A stretch of 64,000 nt of DNA, taken from the NCBI RefSeq assembly GCF_010729665.1, contig NZ_AP022610.1:620001-684000 (forward strand). The letters run 5' to 3'. The DNA comes from Mycolicibacterium madagascariense (GTDB lineage: Bacteria; Actinomycetota; Actinomycetes; Mycobacteriales; Mycobacteriaceae). Of the stretch, positions 33,899-43,782 are shown in pieces; position 1 is the stretch's first letter, and each line of letters begins with the position of its first letter. The position numbers and the translations under genes are program-made. The notes under the pieces are model-generated. The model saw only the letters and a program-made list of their open reading frames with translations. It ran no database searches and was not told the origin of the DNA.

Positions 33899-34303
33899 AT
33901 GCTCCTCGGATGGCACGGCAGGCATCGAATGCTCACGGTGGCGCGGTCCATGCCCGCCTCCCCCGCATCGGCGTGGCACGTGCTGACCGACCTGGACCTG
34001 TGGCCCCGCTGGGGGCCGACCGTTCAGCGCGCCGAGTTCGACGGGCCCGGGCCGCTGCGGCTGGGGTCGCGGGGCAGGGTGTGGGCGCCCCTCGGGGTGG
34101 CATTGCCGTTCGAGGTCACCGAGTTCGACGACGGCCATGCCTGGGCGTGGAAGGTCGCGGGCGTTCCCGCGACGCGGCACTCGGTGACCGCGGAGGCAGC
34201 GGGGTGCCGCGTGACGTTCGGGGTACCGGTGTGGGCGGGGCCCTACGCGGCCGTGTGCGCGGTGGCGCTGCCCAAGATCGAGGAGCTCGCCGCGACGGCG
34301 TGA
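33899..34303 (+). CDS. SRPBCC (START/Bet v1-fold) family protein
   Basis: 134 residues, or 124 if the ATG at 33929 (MLTVARSMPASPASAW) is used, which matches the usual family start better. The START-like fold is recognised by ASPASAWHVLTDLDLWPRWGPTV, LGSRGRVWAPLGVALPFEVTEF and HAWAWKVAGVPATRH. These proteins form a hydrophobic cavity for lipids or polyketides; many in mycobacteria are unassigned. Convergent with the Lrp gene, 4 bp apart. Confidence 0.85.
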   Translation: MLLGWHGRHRMLTVARSMPASPASAWHVLTDLDLWPRWGPTVQRAEFDGPGPLRLGSRGRVWAPLGVALPFEVTEFDDGHAWAWKVAGVPATRHSVTAEAAGCRVTFGVPVWAGPYAAVCAVALPKIEELAATA

Positions 34304-34307
34304 CGCG

Positions 34308-34781
34308 CTAGGGCTTGCGCGCCCGTTCCTCCAGCAGGGGTCGGGTGCGGTAGGCGACCACCTCGTGCATCGCCACCGACATCGTCGTGCGTTCGACGCC
34401 GGGCACCGCGAGCACCAGGCCGGCGACGCGGTAGAGGTCGTCGGCGTCCGTGGCGACGACCCCGATCAGCAGGTCGGCCGCACCCGACAACCCGGTCACC
34501 TGGGTGACCTGAGCGATGGTCGCCAGCGCCGCGATCACGTCGTCGAGGCGATGCTGGTCGACCACCGCCGTGATGAAGGCCTTCAGGGGATAGCCGAGAT
34601 CCCGTGGTGCCACGCAGCGGTCGATCGGCGCGAGCACCTTCTCCTGGTCCCACCGGGCGAGCCGGGCCTGCACGGTGTTTCGCGCCAGCCCGAGCGTGGC
34701 GGCGAGTTGGACGCCCGTCGCGCGCGGCGCGTCACACATCGCGAGCAACATCCGGGCGTCGGTGCGGTCGAGCTTCGTCAT
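34308..34781 (-). CDS. Lrp/AsnC family transcriptional regulator
   Basis: 157 residues. N-terminal HTH KLDRTDARMLLAMCDAPRATGVQLAATLGLARNTVQARLARW, and a C-terminal RAM ligand domain (VTQVTGLSGAADLLIGVVATDADDLYRVAGLVLAVPGVERTTMSVAM) that binds amino acids. It is divergent from the indolepyruvate ferredoxin oxidoreductase gene, and such pairs usually mean that the regulator senses an aromatic or branched amino acid and controls its 2-oxo-acid oxidation. A GTTTC-T-GAAAC palindrome lies 24 bp upstream of its start. Confidence 0.92.
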   Translation of the reverse strand: MTKLDRTDARMLLAMCDAPRATGVQLAATLGLARNTVQARLARWDQEKVLAPIDRCVAPRDLGYPLKAFITAVVDQHRLDDVIAALATIAQVTQVTGLSGAADLLIGVVATDADDLYRVAGLVLAVPGVERTTMSVAMHEVVAYRTRPLLEERARKP

Positions 34782-34805
34782 GTCGCCCAGTGTCGCACGT
34801 CACTG

Positions 34806-34816
34806 GTTTCTGAAAC
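34806..34816. promoter_or_regulatory. Candidate Lrp operator GTTTC-T-GAAAC
   Basis: Perfect 11-bp inverted repeat in the 147-bp divergent region between the Lrp gene and the oxidoreductase gene. Assignment is positional only. Confidence 0.35.
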
Positions 34817-34928
34817 AGGGCAACATGCTCAATGAACGTCGCCTTGCTTGCTCATCGTGCGTTGCGGTGGTTCCCTGAAGTCAGCAGATCGACCAGATCG
34901 GCTCGACCAGGTGAGCGAGGTGAGGGCG

Positions 34929-37900
34929 GTGACCGATCTCGACGTCCGCAGGCCCGACCGGCAGCCCTACGAGCTCGGCGACCGCTACCGATCCGGCTCG
35001 GGCCCGGTGGTGCTCACCGGCGTGCAGGCCATCGCCCGCGCGCTCGTCGAACAGCACGAGCGCGACGCGCGCGCCGGACGTCGCGTGGCCACGTTCGTCT
35101 CGGGGTACCAGGGCAGCCCGCTCGGCGGCGTCGACCGGATGCTCGCGGGCATGCCAGATGTGTTGCAGGCCAACGACATCACGTTCGTACCCGGGCTGAA
35201 CGAGGAGTTGGCGGCCACCTCGGTGTGGGGGAGCCAGGCCGCATTCCTGGACGGCGGCGCGCGTCAGGACGGCGTGATCGGCGTGTGGTACGGCAAGGGG
35301 CCCGGGCTCGACCGCGCCACGGACGCCCTCCGGCACGCGAACGTGTACGGGGTCAACCCCCGCGGTGGCATGCTCCTGTTCGTCGGCGACGACCCGGCGT
35401 CCAAGTCCTCGACGGTGCCCGCCGTCAGCGAACGGTCGCTGGCGGCGCTGGGGATACCGGTGCTGTTCCCGCGCAACGCGCGCGAGGTCGTCTCGATGGC
35501 CATGCACGGCGTGGCGCTGTCGAGGGCCTCGGGGTGCGTGGTGGCGCTCAAGATCGTCGCCGACGTGGCCGACGGTGCCTGGTCGGTCGACGACGACGTG
35601 GCCGAAGTCGACATCGTCGTACCCGAAATCGTTTGGGAGGGAACGCCTTTCGTCTACCGTCAGCGTCCGATGGCGGCGCCGGCGACGAGCCTGGACGCCG
35701 AGGCCGACCTGTACGGACCGCGGGCCGAAGTCGTGCGCGCCTATGGCGCCGTCAACCGGCTCGACGTCGTCGAACTCGACCCACCCGGAGCGACGCTCGG
35801 CATCGCGGCCACCGGCACGGCGTTCGACGCGATGCGCCAGGCGCTGCTCGACCTGGGTGCCGACGACGTCGCGCTGCACCGTGCGGGTGTACGCCTGCTG
35901 CGCATCGGCATGCCCACCCCGCTGGGTCGCGATGCCGTCACGTCGTTCGCCGCGGGCCTCGCCGAGATCCTCGTCGTCGAGGACAAGACGGCCTTCGTCG
36001 AGGCCCAGGTGCGCGACATCCTCTATGGCTCGGCGGATGCGCCGCGCATCATCGGCAAGCGGGACGCGGCGGGCCGACCGCTGATCCCTGCGGGCGGCGA
36101 GCTCACCGCCGGGCGTCTGCTCGGGCCGCTGCGCCGCGTGCTCCGGGACCGTCTCGAGCTGACGAGGGCCGCCCCACCACCGCTATCGCTGGAAGTCCTT
36201 GCCGCCGAACGGAGTCCGTACTTCTGCTCCGGCTGCCCGCACAACCGCTCGACCGCGGTCCCCGAGGGCTCGCTGGCCGGCGGCGGGATCGGGTGCCACA
36301 CCATGGTGACGATGTCCGGGCGCACCGACAGCGCCGTGCTCGGGCTCACCCAGATGGGCGGTGAGGGCAGCCAGTGGATCGGGCAGGCGCCGTTCACCGA
36401 CGTCGACCACCTGTTCCAGAACATCGGCGACGGCACGTTCTTCCACTCGGGGCAGCTCGCCGTGCAGGCATGCGTCGCGGCGGGGGTGAACATCACCTAC
36501 AAGCTCCTGTACAACGAGGTCGTCGCGATGACGGGCGCCCAGGACGCCGAGGGTGCCCTCGGCGTCGCGGCGCTCACCCACAAGCTGGCGGCCGAAGGCG
36601 TTCGCCGCATCATCGTGTGCGCCGACGAACCGCAGCGACACGACAAGCGGGCCATGGCAGCGAACACGGTGGTCTGGCATCGCGATCGTCTCGACGAGGC
36701 GCAGCGGCAGTTGCGCGAGGTCCGGGGCGTCACGGTCCTCATCTACGACCAGCACTGCGCGGCCGACGCCCGACGCCAGCGCAAGCGCGGGACACTGCCC
36801 GCGCGCACCACCCGGGTCCTCATCAACGAGGCGGTGTGCGAGGGCTGCGGCGACTGCGGCGTCAAGTCCAACTGCCTGTCCGTGCAGCCGGTCGACACCG
36901 ACTATGGCCGCAAGACGCGGATCGACCAGAGCTCCTGCAACACCGACTACAGCTGCCTGCAGGGCGATTGCCCGTCGTTCGTGACCGTCGAGGTCGCACC
37001 GGGACGGGCGAAGCGCCGACCCGTGCCGCCGGCACCCCCGGTGCCCGACGTCGAGACCGAGCCGGTGACGTCGACGCACAACGTGTTCTTCGCCGGCATC
37101 GGCGGCACCGGAATCGTGACGGTGACCCAGGTGCTCGCCACCGCCGCGCTGCGCGCCGGGTACGACGTGGAGAGCCTGGACCAGATCGGGTTGAGCCAGA
37201 AGGCCGGCCCGGTGGTCTCGCACCTACGCTTCGCCGCGGGTGGCCTGGCCCCGGCCAACCGGCTCACCCCGGCCAGTGCGGACTGCCTGGTGGCCTTCGA
37301 CCTGCTCGCCGCGACCGACGTCAAGAACCTCGGCTACGGCGACCCGGAGCGCACGATCTGCGTCGCGTCGACCAGCAAGACCCCGACCGGCGCGATGGTC
37401 TACGACCCGTCGGTCGCCTATCCCGACACCGCCTACCTTTTGCACCGGCTCGGGCAGGCGGTGCACGCCGTGCACTCCTTCGACGCGCTCGCGGCCGCCG
37501 AGGCGCTGTTCGGCGACACGGCGCCGGCGAACCTGCTGCTGGTCGGCGCCGCCCATCAGACGGGCGCCCTTCGACTTCCGGCGGAGAGCATCGAGGAGGC
37601 CATCGCCATCAACGGCGTCGCCGTCGAGGCCAACGTCGCCGCGTTCCGGTGGGGTCGGGTCGCCGTCGCCGACCCGGTGCGCTTCGGCGAGGCGGTCACC
37701 CCCGTGCAGCACGCCGCGCCTGCCGCCGACCCGGACCGCGTGATGGCGGGGACGACCCTGTCCGGGCAGATCGGTGATCTCGTCGCGCGCCGGGCCGGTG
37801 ACCTCATCGGCTACCAGAACGAGAAGGTCGCCCGCCGCTACGTCACGCTGATGGAGGGGGTCTGGGCGGCCGAACGCGCGGTCACCGATCGCACGGACTT

Positions 37901-38411
37901 GAGCGAGGCCGTCGCGCGGGGGCTCTACAAGTTCACCGCGTACAAGGACGAATACGAGGTGGCGCGGCTGCTCACCGATCCGCGGTTCGTCGAGCACGTC
38001 GCCGCTCAGCTGCCGGGCGGCACGAACCTCACCTACCGGTTGCATCCGCCGACGCTGCGGGCGCTGGGCCGCCGCGAGAAGATCGGCTTCGGACCGCGCA
38101 GCCACGTCGCGCTCAGGCTGCTCGCCAGGGGCAAACGGTTGCGCGGCACGCCACTGGACCCCTTCGGCCGGGCGCGCCTGCGCAGGATCGAGCGCAGTCT
38201 GCTCGCGGGGTACGTCGACGTGGTCACCCGGCTGGCCGCCGACCTCACGGTGGCGACGTATGACCGGGCGGTCGAGGTGGCCTCCCTCAGCGACGTCGTC
38301 CGGGGGTACGAGGACGTCAAGCTGACGGCGGTGAGGACCTATGTCGATCGTTTGCGCGAATGGGGTTTCGATTCCTCGTTCACCGATGTGAGCGCATTGC
38401 TCGACGAATGA
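34929..38411 (+). CDS. Indolepyruvate ferredoxin oxidoreductase, fused alpha-gamma type
   Basis: 1160 residues from the GTG at 34929, which follows AGGTGAGGG. The order is the fused IorA-IorB architecture: pyrimidine-binding domain (FVSGYQGSPLGGVDRM), thiamine diphosphate-binding domain (FCSGCPHNRS, GGGIGCHTMV near residues 431-455), and a Cys-rich iron-sulphur segment (CEGCGDCGVKSNC ... CNTDYSCLQGDCPS near 637-680). The gamma domain follows (FFAGIGGTGIVTVTQVL near 719). It oxidatively decarboxylates aryl or branched 2-oxo acids to acyl-CoA and reduces ferredoxin. Aerobic actinobacteria commonly carry this large oxygen-tolerant form. The divergent Lrp regulator probably controls it. Confidence 0.93.
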   Translation: MTDLDVRRPDRQPYELGDRYRSGSGPVVLTGVQAIARALVEQHERDARAGRRVATFVSGYQGSPLGGVDRMLAGMPDVLQANDITFVPGLNEELAATSVWGSQAAFLDGGARQDGVIGVWYGKGPGLDRATDALRHANVYGVNPRGGMLLFVGDDPASKSSTVPAVSERSLAALGIPVLFPRNAREVVSMAMHGVALSRASGCVVALKIVADVADGAWSVDDDVAEVDIVVPEIVWEGTPFVYRQRPMAAPATSLDAEADLYGPRAEVVRAYGAVNRLDVVELDPPGATLGIAATGTAFDAMRQALLDLGADDVALHRAGVRLLRIGMPTPLGRDAVTSFAAGLAEILVVEDKTAFVEAQVRDILYGSADAPRIIGKRDAAGRPLIPAGGELTAGRLLGPLRRVLRDRLELTRAAPPPLSLEVLAAERSPYFCSGCPHNRSTAVPEGSLAGGGIGCHTMVTMSGRTDSAVLGLTQMGGEGSQWIGQAPFTDVDHLFQNIGDGTFFHSGQLAVQACVAAGVNITYKLLYNEVVAMTGAQDAEGALGVAALTHKLAAEGVRRIIVCADEPQRHDKRAMAANTVVWHRDRLDEAQRQLREVRGVTVLIYDQHCAADARRQRKRGTLPARTTRVLINEAVCEGCGDCGVKSNCLSVQPVDTDYGRKTRIDQSSCNTDYSCLQGDCPSFVTVEVAPGRAKRRPVPPAPPVPDVETEPVTSTHNVFFAGIGGTGIVTVTQVLATAALRAGYDVESLDQIGLSQKAGPVVSHLRFAAGGLAPANRLTPASADCLVAFDLLAATDVKNLGYGDPERTICVASTSKTPTGAMVYDPSVAYPDTAYLLHRLGQAVHAVHSFDALAAAEALFGDTAPANLLLVGAAHQTGALRLPAESIEEAIAINGVAVEANVAAFRWGRVAVADPVRFGEAVTPVQHAAPAADPDRVMAGTTLSGQIGDLVARRAGDLIGYQNEKVARRYVTLMEGVWAAERAVTDRTDLSEAVARGLYKFTAYKDEYEVARLLTDPRFVEHVAAQLPGGTNLTYRLHPPTLRALGRREKIGFGPRSHVALRLLARGKRLRGTPLDPFGRARLRRIERSLLAGYVDVVTRLAADLTVATYDRAVEVASLSDVVRGYEDVKLTAVRTYVDRLREWGFDSSFTDVSALLDE

Positions 38412-38506
38412 CGGCCCGGTCAATATGTCCGAAGCGCTGCCATCTCGCCCGCCAGCCCCGAAACTGTGTGTATTCCGGGTGAACGAATAGCGGACGGGAA
38501 ATGGTC

Positions 38507-38755
38507 ATGAGCGACAAGGCGGATTCTGGCGGTGAATCGGCGCCCGACGGCGTCGCGGTGACTGCACGCGTGTGCGTCTATCCCAGCACCGAAAGGGAAG
38601 CTCACGGCGTCGTCGTCGACGACTTCGGCGACGGCGTCGGAATTCCGGTGGAGATCGGCAGCAATGTCATTGCCGGTCCGGCCCGGCGGTGGGCGGTCAT
38701 GCTCGACGACGACAACCTGGTCTTCGTGGATAGTCATCAATTGGTCGCCGAATAA
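38507..38755 (+). CDS. Small conserved hypothetical protein
   Basis: 82 residues from the ATG at 38507 (GGACGGG site 9 bp upstream; ATG at 38501 is an alternative). Beta-rich pattern: VTARVCVYPSTEREAHGVVVDDFGD, then WAVMLDDDNLVFVDSHQL. It resembles a small beta-barrel with no catalytic motif. It lies 95 bp after the oxidoreductase gene. Coding bias agrees with a gene; function unknown. Confidence 0.65.
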   Translation: MSDKADSGGESAPDGVAVTARVCVYPSTEREAHGVVVDDFGDGVGIPVEIGSNVIAGPARRWAVMLDDDNLVFVDSHQLVAE

Positions 38756-39201
38756 CGTGTGTGACGTATCGCACATTTCGGCGCGCAGGTGCCGATCCGC
38801 CCTGGCCTGACGTTTGCTGAATTGCGCCGAAGTGGTGCCGGAATGCGGTGTCCGGCGTCCGTGCGAGCCCACCCCCGGCATTGCCGATCGCGGTGTCGTG
38901 GCTGGCGAGGACAGGGCCCTCGACCCTCGGAGATGCTGGTCAGCGACGGCTCCGGACGGGGTGACGGAGCTCCCGCGTCGACCCGCTGCGGACCGTCGAC
39001 GGCCCCGCCATTTCGCCCTCGTCGAGACGACTCCCAATGGCACCACATCGAATCGTCAGCTTAGCTAACTAACGTGATGACGCGGCCAAATAGGGGTTTT
39101 CGCTGGCAGCGATGGTGTAACGCCGGCGGCCCGGGGAACGGTTAAGCTGATGACGACACTGCGATGATGCCGTCGTGCTCACGTGACGGAAGGTGGACGA
39201 A
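38756..39201. other. Intergenic region with hemophore promoter zone
   Basis: 446 bp without a credible gene; short frames on both strands lack ribosome sites and coding bias. At 39056-39074 there is an AT-richer TTAGCTAACTAA stretch that loosely resembles an iron-box or a TTAG-N4-CTAA operator. TAAGCT at 39143-39148 could be the -10 of the downstream hemophore gene, with a leader of about 47 nt. Confidence 0.4.
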
Positions 39202-39540
39202 ATGGCGTTGACGAAGAAATTGGCTCTTGGCCTGGGTGGTGCGGCCATCGCGTTGGTGGCGGGAAGCGGGATTGCCTCTGCTGCTCCCGGTGACGCGGCG
39301 ATCGTGAATTCGACGTGCACCTACCCGCAGGTGATGGCTGCCCTCAATGCGAAGGACCCGGCTGCCGGGGCCGCGCTGGCCGGCGACCCCGCCGCCAACG
39401 GCTTCCTGCAGGGGCTCATCGCTGCGCCTCCCGGCTCGCCGGAGCGCCAGCAGAAGGTGGACTTCGTCCGCTCCTTCCCGCAGGCGGCGCAGTACAACGG
39501 CCTGATCAACTCGGTTGCCAGCACCTGCAACAACTACTGA
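39202..39540 (+). CDS. Secreted hemophore-related protein, Rv0203/Rv1174c family
   Basis: 112 residues from the ATG at 39202 (GGAAGGTGG site). Sec signal peptide: KK, then GLGGAAIALVAGSG, cleavage after GIASA. The mature part APGDAAIVNSTCTYPQVMAALNA ... NGFLQGLIAAPPGSPERQQKVDFVRSFPQAAQYNGLINSVASTCNNY follows Rv1174c (TB8.4) closely, including the two Cys that form the disulphide and the terminal CNNY. Rv0203 binds haem extracellularly and passes it to MmpL3/MmpL11; for the Rv1174c branch haem transfer is inferred. Monocistronic, with a bidirectional terminator behind it. Confidence 0.9.
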   Translation: MALTKKLALGLGGAAIALVAGSGIASAAPGDAAIVNSTCTYPQVMAALNAKDPAAGAALAGDPAANGFLQGLIAAPPGSPERQQKVDFVRSFPQAAQYNGLINSVASTCNNY

Positions 39541-39550
39541 CACCCGGTTG

Positions 39551-39592
39551 CGAAACTGCCCACCCCCGCCGCGGCGGAGGTGGGCAGTTTCG
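39551..39592. terminator. Bidirectional intrinsic terminator
   Basis: A 14-bp perfect stem CGAAACTGCCCACC / GGTGGGCAGTTTCG with a GC-rich self-complementary loop. It lies between the convergent hemophore gene and the second CAR gene, and works for both. Confidence 0.8.
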
Positions 39593-39600
39593 TCTGTCGA

Positions 39601-42600
39601 TCAGAGCAGTCCGAGCAACTTCAGGTCGGTGACGTACTTGACGATCACCGGGGCCGAGAGATGCGGGATGTCCTTGTCGGGCCCGATCTTGGCCTCTTGA
39701 ACCGCCGCCCGGAAGTGGTCGGCCGGTGCGAGTGACCCGTTGATCGGGGGCTGCGGCGACTGGTAGTTGTGCAGCAGCGGCAGCAACGAGGCCTGACGCT
39801 GCTTCTCGGGCAGCGCCCGCAGCGTCGTGTCGAAGCGCGCCAGCCAGTCGGCGTAGTCGGGCACCCGGGTGATCCGGTATCCCGCCTCGTCGAGCCAGTC
39901 GACGAACGTGTCCATGCTGATGCCGTCGTCATACGGGTTCATCACGTGGAACGTGTCGAACCCCTCCGTGACGTTCACCCCGAGCGTGGAGATGGCCTCG
40001 GCGATGAATTCGACGGGCAGACCGTCGAAGTGGGCCCGCTGGCGACTTCCGTCGGCGTCCAGTGGGTAGAACGACGCGGGTGCCACACCGGTGGCGACCA
40101 GGCTCAGCATCATGCGGGTGAACATGTCGGGCACGTTCAGCTGTCCCGCGTAGGACGTGTCGGCCATGATCATGTCGCAGCGGAACACCGAGACCGGCAG
40201 CCCGCACAGGTCGTGGGCCTCCCGCAGGAGCACCTCACCGGCCCACTTGCTGTTGCCGTAGCCGTTGGCGTAGGCGTCGCTGATCTCGCGGGTCGCGCTC
40301 ATCTGCCGGATGTCGGTCTCTTCGACGAACGTGCCCGGCGTGATGCCGTCGCCCACGCCGATCGTCGAGACGTACACGAACGGCTTGATGCGGGTGGTCA
40401 GCGCGATGCGGATCAGCTCCGCGGTGCCCACGGCGTTGGGGCCGAACAGCTGGCTGTAGGGCAGCACGTGGTTGACCAGGGCGGCCGGGTCGACGATGAG
40501 GTCGACGGTGTCGGCGAGCCGCTGCCAGGTGGCCTGATCCAGACCCAGATCCGCCTCGCCCTTGTCTCCGGCGATCACCTCGAGGTGATCGGCCAGGGAG
40601 CGGTAGTGCTCGAGCAGCTTCGGGTCTCCGCTGTCGAAGGTGGCGTCCAGCCTGCGCCGCGCGTCCTCGTCGGACTTGGCGCGAACCAGGCAGATCACCT
40701 TCCCGTCGACCAGATCCATCCGTTCCAGCCATTCCAGGGCCAGGTAGCGACCCAGGAATCCGGTGGCGCCGGTGAGGAGGACGGTGCGCACCTCGCCGGC
40801 CGGGCCCGGCAGCGCCGGCGCGGCGGACAGGGTGGCCTCGTCGATGAACTTCTCCAGCGTCAGGTCCCGCGCGTGCACCTCGGTGGCGTCGCGGCCGTGC
40901 ACGGCGTCGTACGTCGGGCGCTTGCTTCCGCCCGCGCGCTCGGCCTCGACGTACGCCGCGATCGAGGCGAGGTCGCTGGCCGGGCTGACGATGACGCCGA
41001 CGGGGACGTCGACCTCGAAGATTTCGTGCAGCAGATTGGCAAAGGTCAACGCGGACAACGAGTCTCCACCGAGATCGGTGAAGGCGGCGTCCGGGGAGAC
41101 GTCCGCCGACGCCGCGCCGAGCAGTGCGCTCGCCGCCTTGCCGACGGTCTCCAGGACGGGGCGGTTGGCGCCGTCCTGGCGCAGCGACCGCAGCACGTCC
41201 GCCTGGCCGTCGGCCAGATCGACGTACAGCTGCTCGAGCTCGGGGCCGTAGTAGTCCTTCAGCTTCGGCCGCGCCAGCTTGCGGATGCCGGTCAGCAGAC
41301 CGTTCTCCAGCGTGAAGGGCGTGGTCTCCACCAGGAAGTCGCGCGGGATCTCATAGGACTGCAACCCCGATTCGCGGGCGACGCTCTGCAGCGCCTCGGC
41401 GAGAACCGGCTTGACCGCGGACAGGTCGCCGCCGACCCCGGCGAGTGCGTCGTCGGTCGGCACGATCACGGCCAGCAGGTAGGAGCGAGCGCTGTTGCCG
41501 TACACGAAGATCTGGCGGATCGACGGGTGGCCGCCATAGGCCGCCTCGAGCTTGGAGACGGTGACGAACTCGCCCTGCGAGAGCTTGAGGACGTTGTTGC
41601 GGCGGTCCACGTAGGTGAGGTGGTCGGGCCCGATCTCGGCGAAGACGTCACCGGTGTGGTACCAGCCGTCGGCGTCGAACAGTTCGGCCGTCACGTCGGG
41701 ACGCTTGTAGTACCCGGGGATGACGTCCGCCGTCTTGACCCACAGCTCGCCGCGCGGATGCGGGCGGTCGGTGCCGAAGTACCCGAGGTCGGGCACGTCG
41801 ACGAGCTTGTAGTCGGTGACCGGTGGCCGCCGGATCTGGTCGTCGACCAGGATCACGCCGTCCTCGGTGGACCCATAGCCGTTGATGAGGTGGATGTCGA
41901 TGAACTCCTCGACCCACGAGCGCAGCTCCGGTGAGATCGGCGCAGATCCGGTCATCGCCGAGAACTGGCGTCCGCCAATGAGATTTACGCGCAGGTCGGC
42001 CATCACCTCGAGCTCGACCTCGGCGCGGTGGGCGCCTTCGGCGGTGGTGCGGCGGTCGACCTCGCTCTGCACCTCCTGGAACAGCATCTCCCAGATGCGG
42101 GGGACCAGGTCGAGCTTCGTCGGGCGCACCAGCGCGAGATCGTCGAGCAGGGTCGAGAGGTCGCTCTTGGCGGCGAAGTACGCCGTGCCACCCGCGCCCA
42201 ACGTCGCGTACAGGATGACCCGCCCCATGACGTGGCTGACGGGCATGAAGCTCAGGGTGATCGCGGGCATCTTGCCCTCGGTGTCCCAGTCGGGGCCGAA
42301 CCAGCCGCGCCAGCAGTTGGCCATCAACCGATCGGTGTACATCGCGCCCTTGGGCGTGCCGGTGCTGCCCGAGGTGTAGATCAGCAGCCGCAGCGCGTCC
42401 TCGTCGCCACCGCTCGTCGTCGCGACGTCGGAGTGCTGGGCGCCCTCGGCGATGACGTCGTCGAGGGATTCGATCGTGATGCCAAGCTCGGCGAGGCGGG
42501 CGGTCGCGGCCGCCACGGCCTCGCGCTGATCGTCGACCTGCGGGTGGTAGTCGAACACCACGAAGCGCTGGGGAGCGAACGCGGTCAGCGCGAGCTCGAC

Positions 42601-43134
42601 GGCGTCGTCGAGGTGGTCGACGCTGGTCAGGATGGCGACGGGCTCGGTCTCGACCAGGATGGGATGCAGTTGCGCGACCGGCGCGCTGGTCTGCAGCGGT
42701 ACCGCGACCGCACCGGTCAGCGAGAGCGCCATGTCGACGACGGCGTAGTCGGCGCTGGTGAATCCGAGGGTCGCGACGCGGTCGCCCGGTTGGACGGGGT
42801 TGGCCGCCAGGGCGTCGGCGAGGGCGCGCACCCGCGCCCAGGTCTCGCGGTAGCTGAGGGTGTCGAAACGGGGCTGCAACTGGGCGACGGTGCGGCCCGA
42901 GTCGTCGGTGACGAACTCGACCGCCCGCTGACCGAGGGCGGGACGATCGGCGTAGCCGGTCATCACGGTCTTGATGACGTCGGTGAGCAGCAGGCCGGGC
43001 GCGGCGAGCGCGGCGGTGATCGATGGGTCGGGTGCAGCGGCAACCAATTGCGGGTCACTGGAACTCGAACCAGAGGTCATTTCGGCGAACCGACGTTGAA
43101 GCCGAGCCTCGCGGGCGTTGGCTGGGTCTGACAT
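39601..43134 (-). CDS. car: Carboxylic acid reductase (CAR), A-PCP-R
   Basis: 1177 residues from the ATG at 43134 behind AGGAGAAAGATCC. Adenylation motif [14 protein letters not shown]; phosphopantetheine site [14 protein letters not shown] at about residue 691; reductase Rossmann motif [18 protein letters not shown] near 790; catalytic YGNSK near 961. Length and N-terminus ([18 protein letters not shown]) fit the well-studied mycobacterial CARs. It reduces aliphatic and aromatic acids to aldehydes with ATP and NADPH. Unlike the copy at 10997-14533 it stands alone, with its own promoter and terminator. It is therefore probably the ancestral, general-purpose copy. Confidence 0.96.
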   Translation of the reverse strand: MSDPANAREARLQRRFAEMTSGSSSSDPQLVAAAPDPSITAALAAPGLLLTDVIKTVMTGYADRPALGQRAVEFVTDDSGRTVAQLQPRFDTLSYRETWARVRALADALAANPVQPGDRVATLGFTSADYAVVDMALSLTGAVAVPLQTSAPVAQLHPILVETEPVAILTSVDHLDDAVELALTAFAPQRFVVFDYHPQVDDQREAVAAATARLAELGITIESLDDVIAEGAQHSDVATTSGGDEDALRLLIYTSGSTGTPKGAMYTDRLMANCWRGWFGPDWDTEGKMPAITLSFMPVSHVMGRVILYATLGAGGTAYFAAKSDLSTLLDDLALVRPTKLDLVPRIWEMLFQEVQSEVDRRTTAEGAHRAEVELEVMADLRVNLIGGRQFSAMTGSAPISPELRSWVEEFIDIHLINGYGSTEDGVILVDDQIRRPPVTDYKLVDVPDLGYFGTDRPHPRGELWVKTADVIPGYYKRPDVTAELFDADGWYHTGDVFAEIGPDHLTYVDRRNNVLKLSQGEFVTVSKLEAAYGGHPSIRQIFVYGNSARSYLLAVIVPTDDALAGVGGDLSAVKPVLAEALQSVARESGLQSYEIPRDFLVETTPFTLENGLLTGIRKLARPKLKDYYGPELEQLYVDLADGQADVLRSLRQDGANRPVLETVGKAASALLGAASADVSPDAAFTDLGGDSLSALTFANLLHEIFEVDVPVGVIVSPASDLASIAAYVEAERAGGSKRPTYDAVHGRDATEVHARDLTLEKFIDEATLSAAPALPGPAGEVRTVLLTGATGFLGRYLALEWLERMDLVDGKVICLVRAKSDEDARRRLDATFDSGDPKLLEHYRSLADHLEVIAGDKGEADLGLDQATWQRLADTVDLIVDPAALVNHVLPYSQLFGPNAVGTAELIRIALTTRIKPFVYVSTIGVGDGITPGTFVEETDIRQMSATREISDAYANGYGNSKWAGEVLLREAHDLCGLPVSVFRCDMIMADTSYAGQLNVPDMFTRMMLSLVATGVAPASFYPLDADGSRQRAHFDGLPVEFIAEAISTLGVNVTEGFDTFHVMNPYDDGISMDTFVDWLDEAGYRITRVPDYADWLARFDTTLRALPEKQRQASLLPLLHNYQSPQPPINGSLAPADHFRAAVQEAKIGPDKDIPHLSAPVIVKYVTDLKLLGLL

Positions 43135-43520
43135 GGATCTTTCTCCTGACAAGTGCGTGTTTCTCAATCGTGGATAGCGGGCCACGTGGGGCCACATAGG
43201 AGAAAGTACGTTAGCAAAACTAAATATTCCTGGACGGTTGCTGTGCGCCGTCGCGACGGTGTGGCGGCCGTCACCGGCTAGCAGCGTTTCTGTGATCCCG
43301 CCCACGATTGGACACGGGAGGCGATGCTCGCCAATGATTTTCAGCAACCGGGGACACCTGGGGACACCTACGCCCGGACCGGGCATGACCAGCCGCTGCT
43401 GCTTCCTCAGTGGTAGCTGGCATGCCGTCGAGCACAGTCGCGGCGAGCCAGGGCGGCGGGGTGGGCCGAATCCGCACGACCGGTGTCCGTCCCTAGGGCG
43501 TGACTGATCTCACGACGGCG
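43135..43520. other. CAR promoter region, no gene seen
   Basis: 386 bp between the CAR start and the next gene upstream. It contains a TTAG-CAAAA-CTAA inverted repeat (43211-43223), TACTTT on the minus strand at 43203-43208 as a possible -10, and a tandem decamer GGGGACACCT repeated exactly twice at 43350-43369. Short frames here look non-coding. Confidence 0.45.
43211..43223. promoter_or_regulatory. Candidate operator TTAG-N5-CTAA upstream of CAR
   Basis: Inverted repeat just upstream of the TACTTT -10 candidate, in AT-rich sequence. A similar TTAG-N4-CTAA lies upstream of the hemophore gene. The regulator is unknown. Confidence 0.35.
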
Positions 43521-43712
43521 TCAGGCCGTCAGCAGGTCCACCACGACGCTCAGCACCACCACGACGCCGAGGAATGCACCGATCGCCCACACGACCGCAC
43601 GCCGATCGGTTTCCATGGCCACGATCGCAGCGATGACCGCGGCCAGCAGCCCGCCGACGAAGATGGCGATGGCGGGCCCGCCGTGCGGGAGCACCGCGAG
43701 GGCGGTCGTCAT
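43521..43712 (-). CDS. Small two-helix membrane protein
   Basis: 63 residues. Two hydrophobic segments (PAIAIFVGGLLAAVIAAIVAM and VVWAIGAFLGVVVVLSVVV) are separated by METDRR, so the loop is probably cytoplasmic. No ribosome site is evident at the ATG at 43712. No known domain; many actinobacterial two-TM proteins of this size are unassigned. Confidence 0.6.
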   Translation of the reverse strand: MTTALAVLPHGGPAIAIFVGGLLAAVIAAIVAMETDRRAVVWAIGAFLGVVVVLSVVVDLLTA

Positions 43713-43782
43713 GCTCGCGATGGTGGCACGGCGACCGCCGCGTCCGCCTGCGGATTACCTTGCCGCCGGCTGTCAGCGCGGC

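Noticed and set aside
39056-39074. IdeR iron box upstream of the hemophore
   Set aside because: It resembles the consensus only if two single-base gaps are allowed; kept as an uncertain motif, not as an IdeR site.
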